From the NCBI GenBank assembly GCA_023955635.1, contig JAMXHR010000009.1:310001-374000 (forward strand): a stretch of 64,000 nt of DNA, in the 5' to 3' direction. Numbering within the stretch: position 1 is the stretch's first letter; every line of letters starts with the position of its first letter. The translations under genes and the position numbers were made by a program. This DNA comes from Methanosarcina sp. ERenArc_MAG2 (GTDB taxonomy: Archaea; Halobacteriota; Methanosarcinia; Methanosarcinales; Methanosarcinaceae). Shown piece after piece: positions 10,330-20,498 of this stretch. Under the pieces are notes generated by a model, which worked only from the letters and a program-made list of their open reading frames with translations, did no database searches and was not told the origin of the DNA.

Positions 10330-10749
10330 ACTAAAAGGCAGGACCATTTCCAGAGGATGTGCAAAAGGGGAAGTACTGCTTTCCAGAGACCCCATTTCTT
10401 TCCTTGGCAGTGTAGACCCGAAAACCGGGGTTATTATTGAAGAAAATCATGTTCTTACGGGAAAATCGATAAAAGACAAAGTTCTGATTTTTCCCCACGG
10501 AAAGGGCTCTACAGTTGGCTCGTATGTTCTGTATCAGCTGAAAAAAACGGAGCTGCCCCTGCAGCGATCATAAACCTGGAAACAGAACCTATAGTGGCAG
10601 TCGGGGCCATTATTTCCGAAATTCCACTCGTTGATATGCTTGAAAAGAGCCCTTACGAAGTATTAAATAACGGAGACCTGGTTCTGGTTAACGGAAGCAA
10701 AGGATATATTGAACTTATCAAACATGAAACCAGTGAAACGGAAAAATAA
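10322..10749 (+). CDS. Phosphomevalonate dehydratase small subunit (DUF126), 1 frameshift
   Basis: Swivel-domain partner of the large subunit, about 140 residues. The conserved core is visible: [16 protein letters not shown], then [20 protein letters not shown] with the Ser-rich active loop, then [20 protein letters not shown]. One A is missing in the A-run near 10546, after which the protein continues [11 protein letters not shown] to TAA at 10747-10749. No standard start codon stands directly before the conserved RIKLKGR. The start is therefore uncertain, near 10320 and overlapping the large-subunit stop, and may itself be affected by a lost base. Confidence 0.8.
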
Positions 10750-10791
10750 TCGGCAAAACAAAAAACAACAAATGAAGTTTTAAAACCTTAA

Positions 10792-11970
10792 ATGGATAAA
10801 CCTGAAATGGATAAACCTGAAAATGAAATTTTAAACTGTAAAGACAGGAAACCCAAAATGAACCGAGAAAACCATACGAAAAACCACGAAAAACTCAATG
10901 CCGAAGAGATGGTTTCGCGTTTATACCCTTTCATAATCAGGGTATTTGATGTGTATGAGGTCCAGAATTCCGGGGAAGCCCTTTATTTCTATGGAACTCC
11001 GAAAACCGATGCTGAGAACGTCAGGGGAGAACTCTGGGAACCTTTGCAGCAGTTTGGATTCGGATGTGCCCTAAAGTACGAGCTTGGGGAACATATACTG
11101 CTGATTTATCCTGAAAAGAAAGCAAAGGGAAAGACGTGGATAAACCTTGTCCTTTTCATAGCGACCTTTTTTACAACCATGATTTGCGGAGCCTGGATGT
11201 TCGGAGTGGACATCAAAAACGCACCTCTGCAGCTTTTCCGGGGTTTACCTTTTACCCTTGCAATAATGGCAGTTCTAGGTTCTCATGAAATGGCTCATTA
11301 TGCAATGGCCAGGTATCATGGGATGAAGGTATCCCTTCCCTATTTTATCCCTTTCCCCACTTTTATCGGCACTATGGGAGCAGTAATTCGCTACAACGGA
11401 CCTGTGCCCAGCCGAAAAGCCCTTTTTGATGTGGGAATTGCAGGACCACTGGTAGGATTGATAATGTCAATTGCAGTTACTTTCATAGGGCTTAGCCTTG
11501 AAGTACCTGCAGCAAAATCTTTGCCGAATTCTCTGATGTTTGATCTCGGCCTGCCTCCTTTGTTTGTATTTATCCAGAACCTTGTCGGTGCCACAGGGGG
11601 CAACCTGCATCCTGTAGCTTTTGCAGGCTGGGTAGGAATGTTCGTGACCTTGCTCAATCTTCTTCCTGCAGGGCAACTTGACGGGGGACATATCCTCAGA
11701 GCGATGCTTGGCAAAAAAGCTGAAACGGTTTCTTTCCTGATGCCGCGTATACTGTTTGTGATAGGGCTTTATGTAATTTACTGGCTGAAGGAAGACGGAG
11801 TTATATGGATTTTCTGGGCTCTTCTACTCTGGATTTTCGCAGCAGCAGGACATCCGTCTCCCTTGCATGACAAGGTCAAACTGGACAAAAAACGCATCCT
11901 TCTGGGAATTATTACTTTTATTCTGGGCCTTCTCTGCTTTACTCTAATTCCGTTTAACCCTATTTCCTGA
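10792..11970 (+). CDS. Site-2 type membrane metalloprotease (M50)
   Basis: Intramembrane zinc protease, 392 residues. HEMAH near residues 165-169 is the HExxH zinc site inside a membrane helix, and LDGGH near 296-300 supplies the third ligand (Asp). About seven hydrophobic segments follow a soluble N-terminal domain of about 110 residues, the layout of EGY1/SREBP-site-2-like archaeal members. The first 30 residues are doubtful: ATGGATAAACCTGAA is repeated in tandem at 10792-10821, and an ATG at 10858 gives an alternative start. The substrate is unknown. It follows the PMDh genes by 42 bases but need not share their function. Confidence 0.8.
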   Translation: MDKPEMDKPENEILNCKDRKPKMNRENHTKNHEKLNAEEMVSRLYPFIIRVFDVYEVQNSGEALYFYGTPKTDAENVRGELWEPLQQFGFGCALKYELGEHILLIYPEKKAKGKTWINLVLFIATFFTTMICGAWMFGVDIKNAPLQLFRGLPFTLAIMAVLGSHEMAHYAMARYHGMKVSLPYFIPFPTFIGTMGAVIRYNGPVPSRKALFDVGIAGPLVGLIMSIAVTFIGLSLEVPAAKSLPNSLMFDLGLPPLFVFIQNLVGATGGNLHPVAFAGWVGMFVTLLNLLPAGQLDGGHILRAMLGKKAETVSFLMPRILFVIGLYVIYWLKEDGVIWIFWALLLWIFAAAGHPSPLHDKVKLDKKRILLGIITFILGLLCFTLIPFNPIS

Positions 11971-12004
11971 AGAGAACCCGGGATTTCTAAAAAAGGAGAA
12001 AAAA

Positions 12005-13165
12005 ATGGACGTGCACTTCCGTTATAGCAAGAAAAACTCTTACAGCTTTGCGGTCCTTTCCCCTTTACTACCGGACGCAGGATTTGCAAACAAACCTCTA
12101 AACGGGGTCATGATTTACAGTTTTACGACGCAGCAGGCAACAAAGATTTTCACGGAAGTGAAAAATGCAGATACGGATTCAATTTTCATTGCAGGAGGTC
12201 CTCATCCGTCCGGGGTCCCGGAGGAGACACTTGAATATTTCGATTATGTCGTGCTCGGGGAAGGAGAAGAAACACTTCCGGAACTTGTGAAAATTATCCA
12301 GAAAGGGGAAGATCCGGAAAAGGTCAGGGGCATTGCGTACAGGGACTCAGAAACCGGGAAGGTTGTCATAACGCCAAAAAGACCATATGCAGACCTTGAT
12401 ATCTATCCATGTTTCGACCCTGAAAAGCTCCGTGCTCCTATTGAAATTAGTAGGGGATGCCCCTGGGGATGCAGGTACTGCCAGACTCCCAGACTTTTTG
12501 GAAGAGAGCTCAGGCACAGAAGCATAGATTCCATTCTGAAAAATGCAAGACATTATAATGACCTTCGCTTTATAGCTTCCAATGCCTTTGCCTACGGAAG
12601 TGATGGGATTCGGCCCAGATTTGACAAAGTGGAAAAATTGCTTTCTGCCCTTTATGAACTGCCCGATAAAAAAATATTTTTCGGGACGTTTCCTTCTGAA
12701 GTGCGCCCGGAATTCGTAACCGACGAGTCGGCCGAACTTGTGAGAAAATACTGCGCAAACGATAGTCTTAGCCTTGGGGCTCAATCCGGCAGTGACCGAA
12801 TTCTAAAGGAGATCCAGAGAGGGCATACTGTGGGAGACAGCATTTCAGCAGTTGAGTGTTGCCTGGAGCATGAAATTGTTCCCGCGGTTGATTTCATCTT
12901 CGGCCTTCCCACAGAAACCGAGGAGGACCAGGAAAAAAGCCTTGACCTCGTTCGCTGGATCTGCAGAAAAGGAGGTACGGTAAGGGCTCATTACCTGACT
13001 CCCCTGCCAGGAACTCCCTATGCATCTGCCGTTCCGGCAAAAGTAAGTGATGGAGTAAGGCGAGAGCTCGGAAAACTTGCCTTTGGTGGGAAACTCACAG
13101 GTAACTGGGAAAAAACTAAAAATCTGAAAAATGAACATCTACGAGATAAATATCTAAAAGATTAG
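12005..13165 (+). CDS. B12-binding/radical SAM protein, MJ1487-like
   Basis: 386 residues. An N-terminal cobalamin-binding-like Rossmann region (AGGPHPSGVPEETLEYFDYV, then GEGEETLPEL) precedes the radical SAM core with C152, C156 and C159 in RGCPWGCRYCQ, which hold the [4Fe-4S] cluster. This arrangement matches the archaeal TIGR04013 family typified by MJ1487, whose reaction is not established. DFIFGLPTETEEDQ is the usual late motif of the TIM barrel. It starts 34 bases after the M50 protease with a ribosome site AAAAAAGGAG, so the two may be cotranscribed. Confidence 0.8.
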   Translation: MDVHFRYSKKNSYSFAVLSPLLPDAGFANKPLNGVMIYSFTTQQATKIFTEVKNADTDSIFIAGGPHPSGVPEETLEYFDYVVLGEGEETLPELVKIIQKGEDPEKVRGIAYRDSETGKVVITPKRPYADLDIYPCFDPEKLRAPIEISRGCPWGCRYCQTPRLFGRELRHRSIDSILKNARHYNDLRFIASNAFAYGSDGIRPRFDKVEKLLSALYELPDKKIFFGTFPSEVRPEFVTDESAELVRKYCANDSLSLGAQSGSDRILKEIQRGHTVGDSISAVECCLEHEIVPAVDFIFGLPTETEEDQEKSLDLVRWICRKGGTVRAHYLTPLPGTPYASAVPAKVSDGVRRELGKLAFGGKLTGNWEKTKNLKNEHLRDKYLKD

Positions 13166-13170
13166 AGTGA

Positions 13171-13203
13171 AAAGCCGATATCCGAAATTTCAGTACCGGC
13201 TTT
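13171..13203 (+). terminator. Hairpin just after the radical SAM gene
   Basis: AAAGCCG (13171-13177) pairs with CGGCTTT (13197-13203), starting 6 bases after the stop codon. No long T tract follows, so this is a weak terminator candidate. Confidence 0.35.
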
Positions 13204-13562
13204 GAAACCAAACACCCCAGTTTCCTATTTCGGAGGTCGTTTAGAGAGAATTCCGAACACTGCGGTTGTTTTTGACCGAATTCCCATTTTTAATTAATTT
13301 TTGGTCTTATATTTTCTGTTGATCTTGTATTACCGGCTGTTCTTTGGGTAAATAATGTTTTAGAACCTTCTGCTACTGTTTTTAATCAGAGGACACATAT
13401 TTTTCAGCTCAAGAGGCTCTCACAATGACATATGTTTTGTAGGAGGATAGTTTGTCTTTAGTCCCATCAATCATAAAGAGTTTAATCTATTTATAATTTA
13501 TTGTTACTTATCTAAAAATAGCGCATACGAACATAATACAAAATATACATTTGTAGAAGAAA

Positions 13563-13767
13563 AGTTGATACTAATTTCCAGAGTAAGGCATTTTACTCAA
13601 AAAATAAAATAAAAGTACTCAAAAATTTCCATAATCATAAAACATGAATGGGGTTGTCCGTGCTTGCTGTAGTTGTAAATACAAAATAGATTAGAATCAC
13701 TGATAGCACGGAACATATAGGAGAAAGGAAAGACGACACAGCTTTTTCCGTGCTATCGGAGTTTTTT
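13563..13767 (+). ncRNA. Candidate small RNA ending in a strong terminator hairpin
   Basis: In the 690-base gap between two convergent genes, GATAGCACGGAA (13702-13713) pairs perfectly with TTCCGTGCTATC (13746-13757), followed within 4 bases by T6 (13762-13767), a good intrinsic-type terminator on the plus strand. TCCGTGCT at 13657-13664 can compete for the same 5' arm. A TATA-like AAAATATAC near 13537 would start a transcript of about 200 bases around 13563. No ORF fits. The 5' end is a guess. The rest of the gap (13204-13535) shows nothing else. Confidence 0.45.
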
Positions 13768-13852
13768 CGTGATTATAGGTGTAAGCGAGCGAGTTAAATG
13801 CAAATGTATAGTATGAAAACCGGATTTGCAGTCAGTATATAGATATTATTCA

Positions 13853-15213
13853 TCATTCATCCGTGGATGAGGCCTTTTCTGCTCTTATGATCATGTTCAT
13901 GCCCTCCTGCATGAGTTCTTCGGCTCTTTCCTGCTGTTTTGCCTCGGCAAAGATCCGGAAGATCGGTTCCGTGCCCGAGGGACGGATAAGAACCCAGCCG
14001 TCTTCATACCAGATTTTGACCCCATCGATTGTGTCTATTTTGAGACCAAGCCCTGAAGCTTCGAATTTCACTCTTTCCATCGTAACCTGAGTATCTACAG
14101 ATGGGATTTTTGTCTTTGCGTTGAAATACTCAGGCACGCTTTTAGTAAGTTCGGAAAGCTTATGGCCGTTAGCCAGGATTTCAAGGATTTTGGCACAGGC
14201 CATTGCTCCGTCTCTGCAATACTGATGTTTGGGGAAAATAAGGCCTCCGTTGCCCTCGCCTCCGAAGACTGCATTTACTTCCATCATCTTTCGGGCGACG
14301 TTAATGGAGCCGACAGCTGTCCAGTAAAGCTCAGCGCCTGCATCCCTTGCTACATCGGCCATGCGCTGCGAAGAGCTAACAGGAGTTACTATAGGGCCTT
14401 TTTCACGTTCAAGCATATATTTTGCCACCATGGCAAGCAGAACTTCCTCATTTATGAATTCACCATTTTCGTCCATAAAGACTATTCTATCTGCATCCCC
14501 ATCATGAGCTGCTCCGAGATCTGCGCCTGTCATCTTCACAAGTTCGGAAAGCTCGGTCAGGGCTCCAGGCAAGGGTTCCGGATTCCGCCAGGGAAAGTTC
14601 CGTCAGGTTGAGCTCCAAGAGTAAGTACATGGCAGCCCAGTTCCCTGAGCAGGAAAGGAAGAGTAAGAGAACCTGCTCCGCAACCCGTATCAACAACTAC
14701 CTTAAATGTGCTGCTGCGGATATTTTCGGCATCGACGGAGTTGATAACATTTTTGATATAGTAGTCATTGACTCCGAAATCTGTTCTGAAACTGCCGGTT
14801 TTTTCCCAGGATGCAATGGAATATTTTCCTGAAAGGTAAATTTTTTCAATTTCCAGTTCTCCATCCCTGGGGAACTCCGTGCCATCCCCTGCAATCAATT
14901 TGACTCCGTTATATTCTCTTGGGTTGTGGGATGCCGTAATAACGATCCCTGCGTCAGCATAGTCGCGCACATAATACTGAATGGAAGGGGTGGGAACAAT
15001 TCCCACATCAATTACGTTCAGACCTGTTGAAAGAGCCCCGGCAATTGCTGCAGACTTCAGCATCTGGCCTGAAATCCGGGTATCACAACCTATAGCAACC
15101 GTGCCTTTAGAACCCATGTATGTACCAAGGCTCCTGGCTAAATTGACTGCCAGTTCTGGATTTATGTATTCATTGGCGATACCACGTACACCGTTAGTTC
15201 CGAATAATGCCAT
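13853..15213 (-). CDS. glmM: Phosphoglucosamine mutase (GlmM), 1 frameshift
   Basis: Interconverts glucosamine-6-phosphate and glucosamine-1-phosphate for UDP-GlcNAc synthesis; archaeal members may also act on mannose or glucose phosphates. About 453 residues after repair. The phosphoserine loop is TASHNPREYNG (Ser95), the metal loop is AHDGDADRIVF, and the C-terminal phosphate-binding loop is RPSGTEPIFRIF. The frame is lost around 14585-14592 (one C or G missing in GGCGG), between GTFPG and NPEPLPGALTELSEL. All active-site loops lie on one side or the other in good order, so a sequence error is likely. It converges with the candidate small RNA. Confidence 0.88.
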
Positions 15214-15522
15214 GTAAGGTCTCCGTCTTTATGATTTAAGTAAAAATTATGTCATTAAGGTAAATTTGCTCTTTAATAGAATTATCAGGGTAAATTGCTC
15301 TTTAATAGAGTTATCATGGTAAATAAAGCTCTGATACGAAACAGAGTTCCGGAAACAAGATATTAATAAAAAGTTTAAAAAGTATATTGTTTTGAGAGTG
15401 TTTTCAAACTTAGAAATAGTGTCCATTAAATACATCCATTGATCCCTTTTTTGGTTACTTTAAATTACCTTACCGTAGTGCTGGCAAATACATATATCTT
15501 ATTAGCTAAAAATCCGTTATTA

Positions 15523-16374
15523 ATGGCCGTTGAAAAGATCGAAACGATAAAAGAGGCTATAAAAGCCAGAGAAAGTGCAGTTATAGCGTTTTCAGGAGGA
15601 GTGGACAGTGCGACCCTTGGAGCCCTTGCCTTTGAGGCACTTGGGGAAAAAGCTCTTGCCGTAACAATAACCTCTCCACTTTTTCCAGAGCAGCAACTGG
15701 AAACAGCTGTCCGGACAGCCTGCGAAATCGGAATTCAGCACAAAGTCCTCCAGTTTTCCCAGATGAGCCTTCCTTATTTTTCTGCAAATACAATAAACAG
15801 ATGTTATTTCTGTAAAAAAGCCTTGCTTGAAACCCTGTTGGATTTTGCAGAGAAAATGGGATATAATGTCGTACTTGAGGGCACAAACTCCTCTGAAATA
15901 AAGGGAGAAAACCGTCCTGGATATCGGGCAGTACAGGAAGCCGGTGAAAAGGTTTTTTCTCCTTTCGTGGAATTGAATGTGACAAAAGAGGAAATCAGGA
16001 AAATCGCTTCGGACCTTTCCCTTTCAGCGGCCAACAGGCCATCTGCTGCGTGCCTTGCTTCACGTATTCCTTACGGGCAGCCAATAACTGTCGAAGCTCT
16101 CCAGAAAATAGAAAAAGCCGAAGACTATCTTTTTTCCCTGGGGTTTACCCAGTTCAGGGTAAGGATGCACGAGAATCTCGCCAGAATAGAGGTGATTCGG
16201 GAAGAATTAGAGGATGCTTTCCGAAAAAGAGAGACAATTTCCAGACACCTGAAAGCTCTTGGCTTTGATTACATAACCCTTGACCTTGAAGGTTTTCGGA
16301 GTGGGAGCATGGATGAACCTTATACCAGAAGAAAGTCTAATGAGCCAGAAAAAACTAATTACGGAAAGATATGA
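15523..16374 (+). CDS. larE: LarE-like ATP-dependent sulfur transferase
   Basis: PP-loop enzyme that adenylates and then thiolates a carrier carboxylate; LarE makes the nickel-pincer nucleotide of lactate racemase-type enzymes. SGGVDS at residues 24-29 is the pyrophosphate loop. Cysteines at C94 and C97 (CYFC) and C177 (AACLASR) match the three-cysteine LarE class that binds a [4Fe-4S] cluster, in contrast to the single sacrificial cysteine type. I choose ATG 15523 over the longer frame from 15439, because a TATA-like ATATATCTTATTAG lies inside the extension and the homology begins at 15523. larB and larC are not in the window. The stop overlaps the next start (ATGA). Confidence 0.8.
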   Translation: MAVEKIETIKEAIKARESAVIAFSGGVDSATLGALAFEALGEKALAVTITSPLFPEQQLETAVRTACEIGIQHKVLQFSQMSLPYFSANTINRCYFCKKALLETLLDFAEKMGYNVVLEGTNSSEIKGENRPGYRAVQEAGEKVFSPFVELNVTKEEIRKIASDLSLSAANRPSAACLASRIPYGQPITVEALQKIEKAEDYLFSLGFTQFRVRMHENLARIEVIREELEDAFRKRETISRHLKALGFDYITLDLEGFRSGSMDEPYTRRKSNEPEKTNYGKI

Positions 16375-16814
16375 CAGAAATCTTTATCCGAAAAGCCAGA
16401 AAATCAGATCTGCTGGCAATCCAGAGGCTCCTCTCTACTTACTTTCTTGACATGGAAGGACTTGAACCAGAAAACTTCATACTGGCTGAAATCGATGGGA
16501 AAATTATAGGATGTGCTGCCCTTATAAAATCCGCATTCCACGGTAAAGATTTCCTGGAGATTCATTCTATTGCAGTCCATCCGAACTTCCGGGGAAAAGG
16601 GATTGGAACAAGGCTTATTAAGCATCTTCTAACAACTATTGAGGGCCCAGGCTGTGACTTGTATGTTAGGACAACTGCTCCTGCCTTTTTTGAAAAACTG
16701 AATTTTACAAAAATAGAGAATTCCGAAAAGCTGTTTCTCTGGGAAGATTGCGAAAATTGTGACCATTTTGAGAAGTGCATGCAGCATGCGATGAGATACT
16801 CTTACAATTGCTAA
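16371..16814 (+). CDS. GNAT acetyltransferase with cysteine-rich tail
   Basis: 147 residues with a GNAT fold: the acetyl-CoA loop is AVHPNFRGKGIGTRLI, followed by APAFFEKLNF. The tail CENCDHFEKC resembles the CxxC..FPDC tail of short ArgA-type N-acetyltransferases, and a clearer ArgA-like relative lies at 45010, so an amino-acid substrate is plausible but not shown. Its ATG overlaps the LarE stop by four bases, so the two are translationally coupled. Confidence 0.7.
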   Translation: MTEIFIRKARKSDLLAIQRLLSTYFLDMEGLEPENFILAEIDGKIIGCAALIKSAFHGKDFLEIHSIAVHPNFRGKGIGTRLIKHLLTTIEGPGCDLYVRTTAPAFFEKLNFTKIENSEKLFLWEDCENCDHFEKCMQHAMRYSYNC

Positions 16815-17200
16815 ACTTCCGATTCAATAGTTAAGCCTCCATTACACAATCTTCAAGTCAAATATTTTGCGTCCAATATTTCAAAAAAGCGAGTAAATAA
16901 GAAACTTTTTTCATCTTCTTAATTTTTTACATATTAGGTCAAATATTCGCGAAATAAATGTCAAATTTTGACGATCTCAGAGACTAAAAAAGTTCCATAA
17001 GTATTTTATATAAGGACATTTCATTCATTAATCTAGCAACCATTGCAAATAGTTGGGATCTTAACGGAAGGAAGTTTGCAACATTTTCCAGGTTGTCTAG
17101 CGATGGGGGCCAATTACAAGCAGAATCAATACTGGATTTTGGCAACCCTGGAGAATAATAAGCACTAAAATAAATGGAAAAGACAGAAGAGGAAGGAGAA
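16815..17200 (+). promoter_or_regulatory. Promoter and conserved leader of propeller gene A
   Basis: TTTATATAAG at 17004-17013 is a strong archaeal TATA box. About 165 bases of leader follow before the chosen start at 17201. The block from 17020 to 17173 recurs upstream of propeller genes C and D. In it CCAGGTTGTC can pair with GGCAACCCTGG about 55 bases later, placing a helix close to the start codon. Confidence 0.6.
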
Positions 17201-18567
17201 ATGAAAAATAAAGAAAAAGTTTATTCAATAGCTTTAGTTTCAACGTTTTTGATTATATTTTTAATTCTCGTCTCATCTATGGCATCGGCATCTCCCGAAC
17301 AAAATCCACGCACCATCATCCTACCGGATATCACCAGTGGAGCAGGGGACCCCTCCGATGACCAGGTTATATCCGATGAGGTATCTACAGAAGGAAATGA
17401 TATAGCTACGGAATCTATACAAGCTGCCGCGCCAAAAATTACTGAAACTCGGATCACCACCAATCCTTCAGATCAATGGAACCCTGTTATCTATAGTAAC
17501 AAAATAGCGTGGGAAGATTATCGTAATGGAAACTGGGATATCTACATATATGATCTTTCTACTAAAAAGGAAGTCTCTACTACCAATCCATCAGATCAGT
17601 GGGGCTCTGATATCTACGGTAACAAGGTAGTGTGGACAGATTTGCGCAATGGAAACGAAGACATCTACTTGCAGGATCTTTCTACTAAAAAGCAAACTCG
17701 CATAATCACTAATGAAATAAGTCAGTGGGATCCTGCAATCTACGGTGACAAGATTGTCTGGACAGGTTATCCCGGGGAAGACTACGAAGGTTACAATATT
17801 TACATGTACGACATTTCAACTAAAAAGGAAAAAATGATAGCTGCCCAAGCAGATTCTCCTGTTATCTACGGTGACAGGATTGTGTGGGCGGATCATCGCA
17901 GATATGGATACGCTGGAATCACCGATATCTACATGTATGATTTATCTACTAAAAAGGAAAAAAGATAGCATCCGAAGCATACTCTCCTGCTATCTACGGT
18001 AACAGAATCGTGTGGGTAGATGATCGCAATGGAAACGCAGATATCTACATGTACGACCTTTCCACTTCCAAGGAAAAAAGGATAACCACCAATCCATCAG
18101 CTTCATATTCTCCTGCAATTTATGGCGACAGAATAGCGTGGATGGATGATCGTAATGGAAACTGGGATATCTATGTGTACGATCTCGCCACTCGCCAGGA
18201 AAGTCACACTACCGATAAATCAGATCAGTATTATCCAGATATCTATGGCGATAAGATAGTGTGGACAGATATGCGTAATGGAAACGCTGATACTTACATG
18301 GGCACTCTTTCAACCTCTCCGGTTGCTGCATTTTCTGCATCCCCGACCTCAGGAAAAGCTCCACTGAAAGTAACATTTACTGACAAAAGTACAGGAACGC
18401 CAACTTCGTGGAAATGGAGTTTTGGAGATAAAACATATTCAACAGCCAAGAACCCTGTGCACAAATACACTGCAGCAGGAAAATACACTGTTAGCTTAAC
18501 AGTAAAGAATGCTGCTGGAAGTAACACAAAAACCATGTCCGGATATATTAAAGTCTCCAAAAAGTAA
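17201..18567 (+). CDS. Secreted beta-propeller/PKD surface protein A, 1 frameshift
   Basis: First of five tandem paralogs. An N-terminal hydrophobic signal segment (SIALVSTFLIIFLILVSS) is followed by about seven propeller blades of the TolB/PD40 type, each with an IYG(D/N)(K/R)IVW core and a DIY(M/V)YDLST strand, and one C-terminal PKD domain starting PVAAFSASPTSGKAPL. About 455 residues. I place the start at ATG 17201 rather than 17174 because GGAAGGAG lies just before it. One A is missing in the A6 run near 17963: the frame stops after KKEKR, but the next frame continues with IASEAYSPAIYGNR. A role in cell-surface binding is inferred from the domains. Confidence 0.75.
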
Positions 18568-19142
18568 TGAACATATGAAATGAAAAACAAATAAAAAGGT
18601 CAAGGATAAAGGATAGTGAAGGTCATCGATCAAGTCTGACAAAAAAGACAAAAGTAATCTATTTGTCAGATTTGAAGTACTTTTTACGATTTTCAGTAAC
18701 TGATCCTCGCAATCAAATTTCTTAACTGATTTTAAGTTAATTTGAGATATTCAAAGTCACCCTCTTACTTTTTTGTGCTAATATAACCTGATATTTCTTT
18801 GCGGATTTTTTTCAATCATACTTTTTTGTATCCTCTTCAAATTGTATGGGAAAAAGTAAATTTCACATATTTGCGGAAAACTTAAAAATTTAGCCAAGTC
18901 TAAAAAACAGGCTCCGAAGGCGTATTCGACTTCCCAAATGTAGGATAAAATTGTTGCATATTTTTCTGGTTGAAAAATTCTCCCTTGAATTTGAAGAGGA
19001 TACATTTTTTCTGGAAAATTCTCTCAAATTACACGATTTTTATGAAGTTTAAAACCAAAAGAGAGAGTTTAAGAATGTAAGTGAGTTAAGATTATTAACA
19101 TTTTTTATATGAAAAATAAACAAAAGATAAAGGAGTAGGATA
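18568..19142. other. Intergenic A-B, duplicated again between D and E
   Basis: About 560 bases, nearly identical to 25501-26076. Holds the palindromic element at 18828-19003. A TATA-like TTTTTTATATGAAAA lies at about 19102-19116, with AAAGGAG immediately before the next start. Confidence 0.6.
18828..19003. repeat. 176-bp palindromic element (MITE-like), copy 1
   Basis: GTATCCTCTTCAAATT (18828-18843) and AATTTGAAGAGGATAC (18988-19003) are perfect inverted complements, and weaker pairing continues inward (ATGGGA with TCTCCC). T-rich runs flank both ends, so any target duplication is unclear. A second copy lies at 25763-25937. Confidence 0.5.
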
Positions 19143-20498
19143 ATGAAAATTAACAAAAAGTTTCATTCAGTAGCTTTAGCATCAGCAGCTCTGATTATAT
19201 TTTTAATTCTCGTCTCATCTATGGCATCGGCATCTCCTGGACAAAATCCTCAGAACACGAACATTCTACCGAGTATCACAAGTGGAGCAGGGGATTCCTC
19301 CGATGATCAGGTTCAGTCAGAGGAGTTATCTACAGAAGGAAATGGGACAGCTGCGAAATATGTCCAAAGTTCCGCGCCCAAGATCACTGAAAAAAGGATC
19401 ACAACCAATGCATCTTCGCAGGATTTCCCTGTTATCTATGGTAACAAGATTGCATGGGAAGATTATCGCAATGGAAACTGGGATATATACATTTATGACC
19501 TCTCCACTAAAAAGGAAATCTCTACTAACAACAAATTAGATCAGATTTTTCCAGATATCTACGATAACAAGGTAGTGTGGACAGATTTTCGCAACGGAAA
19601 AGCCGAGATCTATCTGCAAGATATTTCTACTAAAAATCAAACTCGTATTATCAATAACGAATTCGGGAATTGGGATCCTGCAATCTACGGTGACAAGATT
19701 GTCTGCACAGGTTTACCGGGTGGAGAATACGAGGGTTACAATATTTACATGTACGACATTTCGACTAAAAAGGAAAAAATGATAGCTTCCAAAACATATT
19801 CTCCTCCTGCTATTTACGGTAACAGGATTGTGTGGGATGCTGAACGCAATATCTACATGTATGATCTCTCCACTTCCAAGCAAACTCAGATTACCATCGG
19901 CGGATCAGCATACTATCCTGCTATTTACGGTGACAAAATTGTATGGCAGGATGACCGCAATGGAAACTGGGATATTTACATGTATGATCTCTCCACTTCC
20001 AAGGAAACCAGGATAACCACCAATCCATCAGCTTCGTTTTCTCCTGCAATCTACGGTGACAGGATAGTGTGGATGGATGATCGCAATGGAAACTGGGATA
20101 TCTATGTGTACAATCTCGCCACTCGCCAGGAAAGTCACACTACCGATAAATCAGATCAATACAATCCAGATATTTATGGTGACAGGATAGTGTGGACAGA
20201 TTATCGCAATGGAAATTCTGATATCTATATGGGTACCCTTTCAACTTCCCCGGTTGCTGCATTTTCTGCATCTCCAACCTCCGGGAAAGCACCACTGAAA
20301 GTAACATTTACTGATAAAAGTACAGGAACGCCCACTTCATGGAAATGGAGTTTTGGAGATAAAACATATTCAACAGCCAGGAGTCCTGTACATAAATACA
20401 CTGCAGCAGGAAAATACACTGTTAGCTTAACAGTAAAGAATGCTGTTGGAAGTAACACAAAAACCATGTCCGGATATATTAAAGTCTCCAAGAAGTAA
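19143..20498 (+). CDS. Secreted beta-propeller/PKD surface protein B
   Basis: 451 residues, intact. A signal segment (residues about 8-30, ending SSMASA) is followed by propeller blades with IYGNKIAW/IYGDKIVW cores and DIYMYDLSTSK strands, then one PKD domain to the C-terminus (GYIKVSKK). It begins MKINKKFHSVALASAA, unlike A, C and D, and shares that start and its upstream region with E. The ribosome site AAAGGAG lies about 8 bases before the start. No LPXTG-like or C-terminal membrane anchor is seen, so it is probably released or held by the S-layer. Confidence 0.85.
   Translation: MKINKKFHSVALASAALIIFLILVSSMASASPGQNPQNTNILPSITSGAGDSSDDQVQSEELSTEGNGTAAKYVQSSAPKITEKRITTNASSQDFPVIYGNKIAWEDYRNGNWDIYIYDLSTKKEISTNNKLDQIFPDIYDNKVVWTDFRNGKAEIYLQDISTKNQTRIINNEFGNWDPAIYGDKIVCTGLPGGEYEGYNIYMYDISTKKEKMIASKTYSPPAIYGNRIVWDAERNIYMYDLSTSKQTQITIGGSAYYPAIYGDKIVWQDDRNGNWDIYMYDLSTSKETRITTNPSASFSPAIYGDRIVWMDDRNGNWDIYVYNLATRQESHTTDKSDQYNPDIYGDRIVWTDYRNGNSDIYMGTLSTSPVAAFSASPTSGKAPLKVTFTDKSTGTPTSWKWSFGDKTYSTARSPVHKYTAAGKYTVSLTVKNAVGSNTKTMSGYIKVSKK

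Noticed and set aside
17174..17200. First ATG of propeller genes A, C and D (17174, 20914, 24100) as start
   Set aside because: The nine codons to the next ATG contain the GGAAGGAG or GGAAGGGG ribosome site itself, so the second ATG is the better start.
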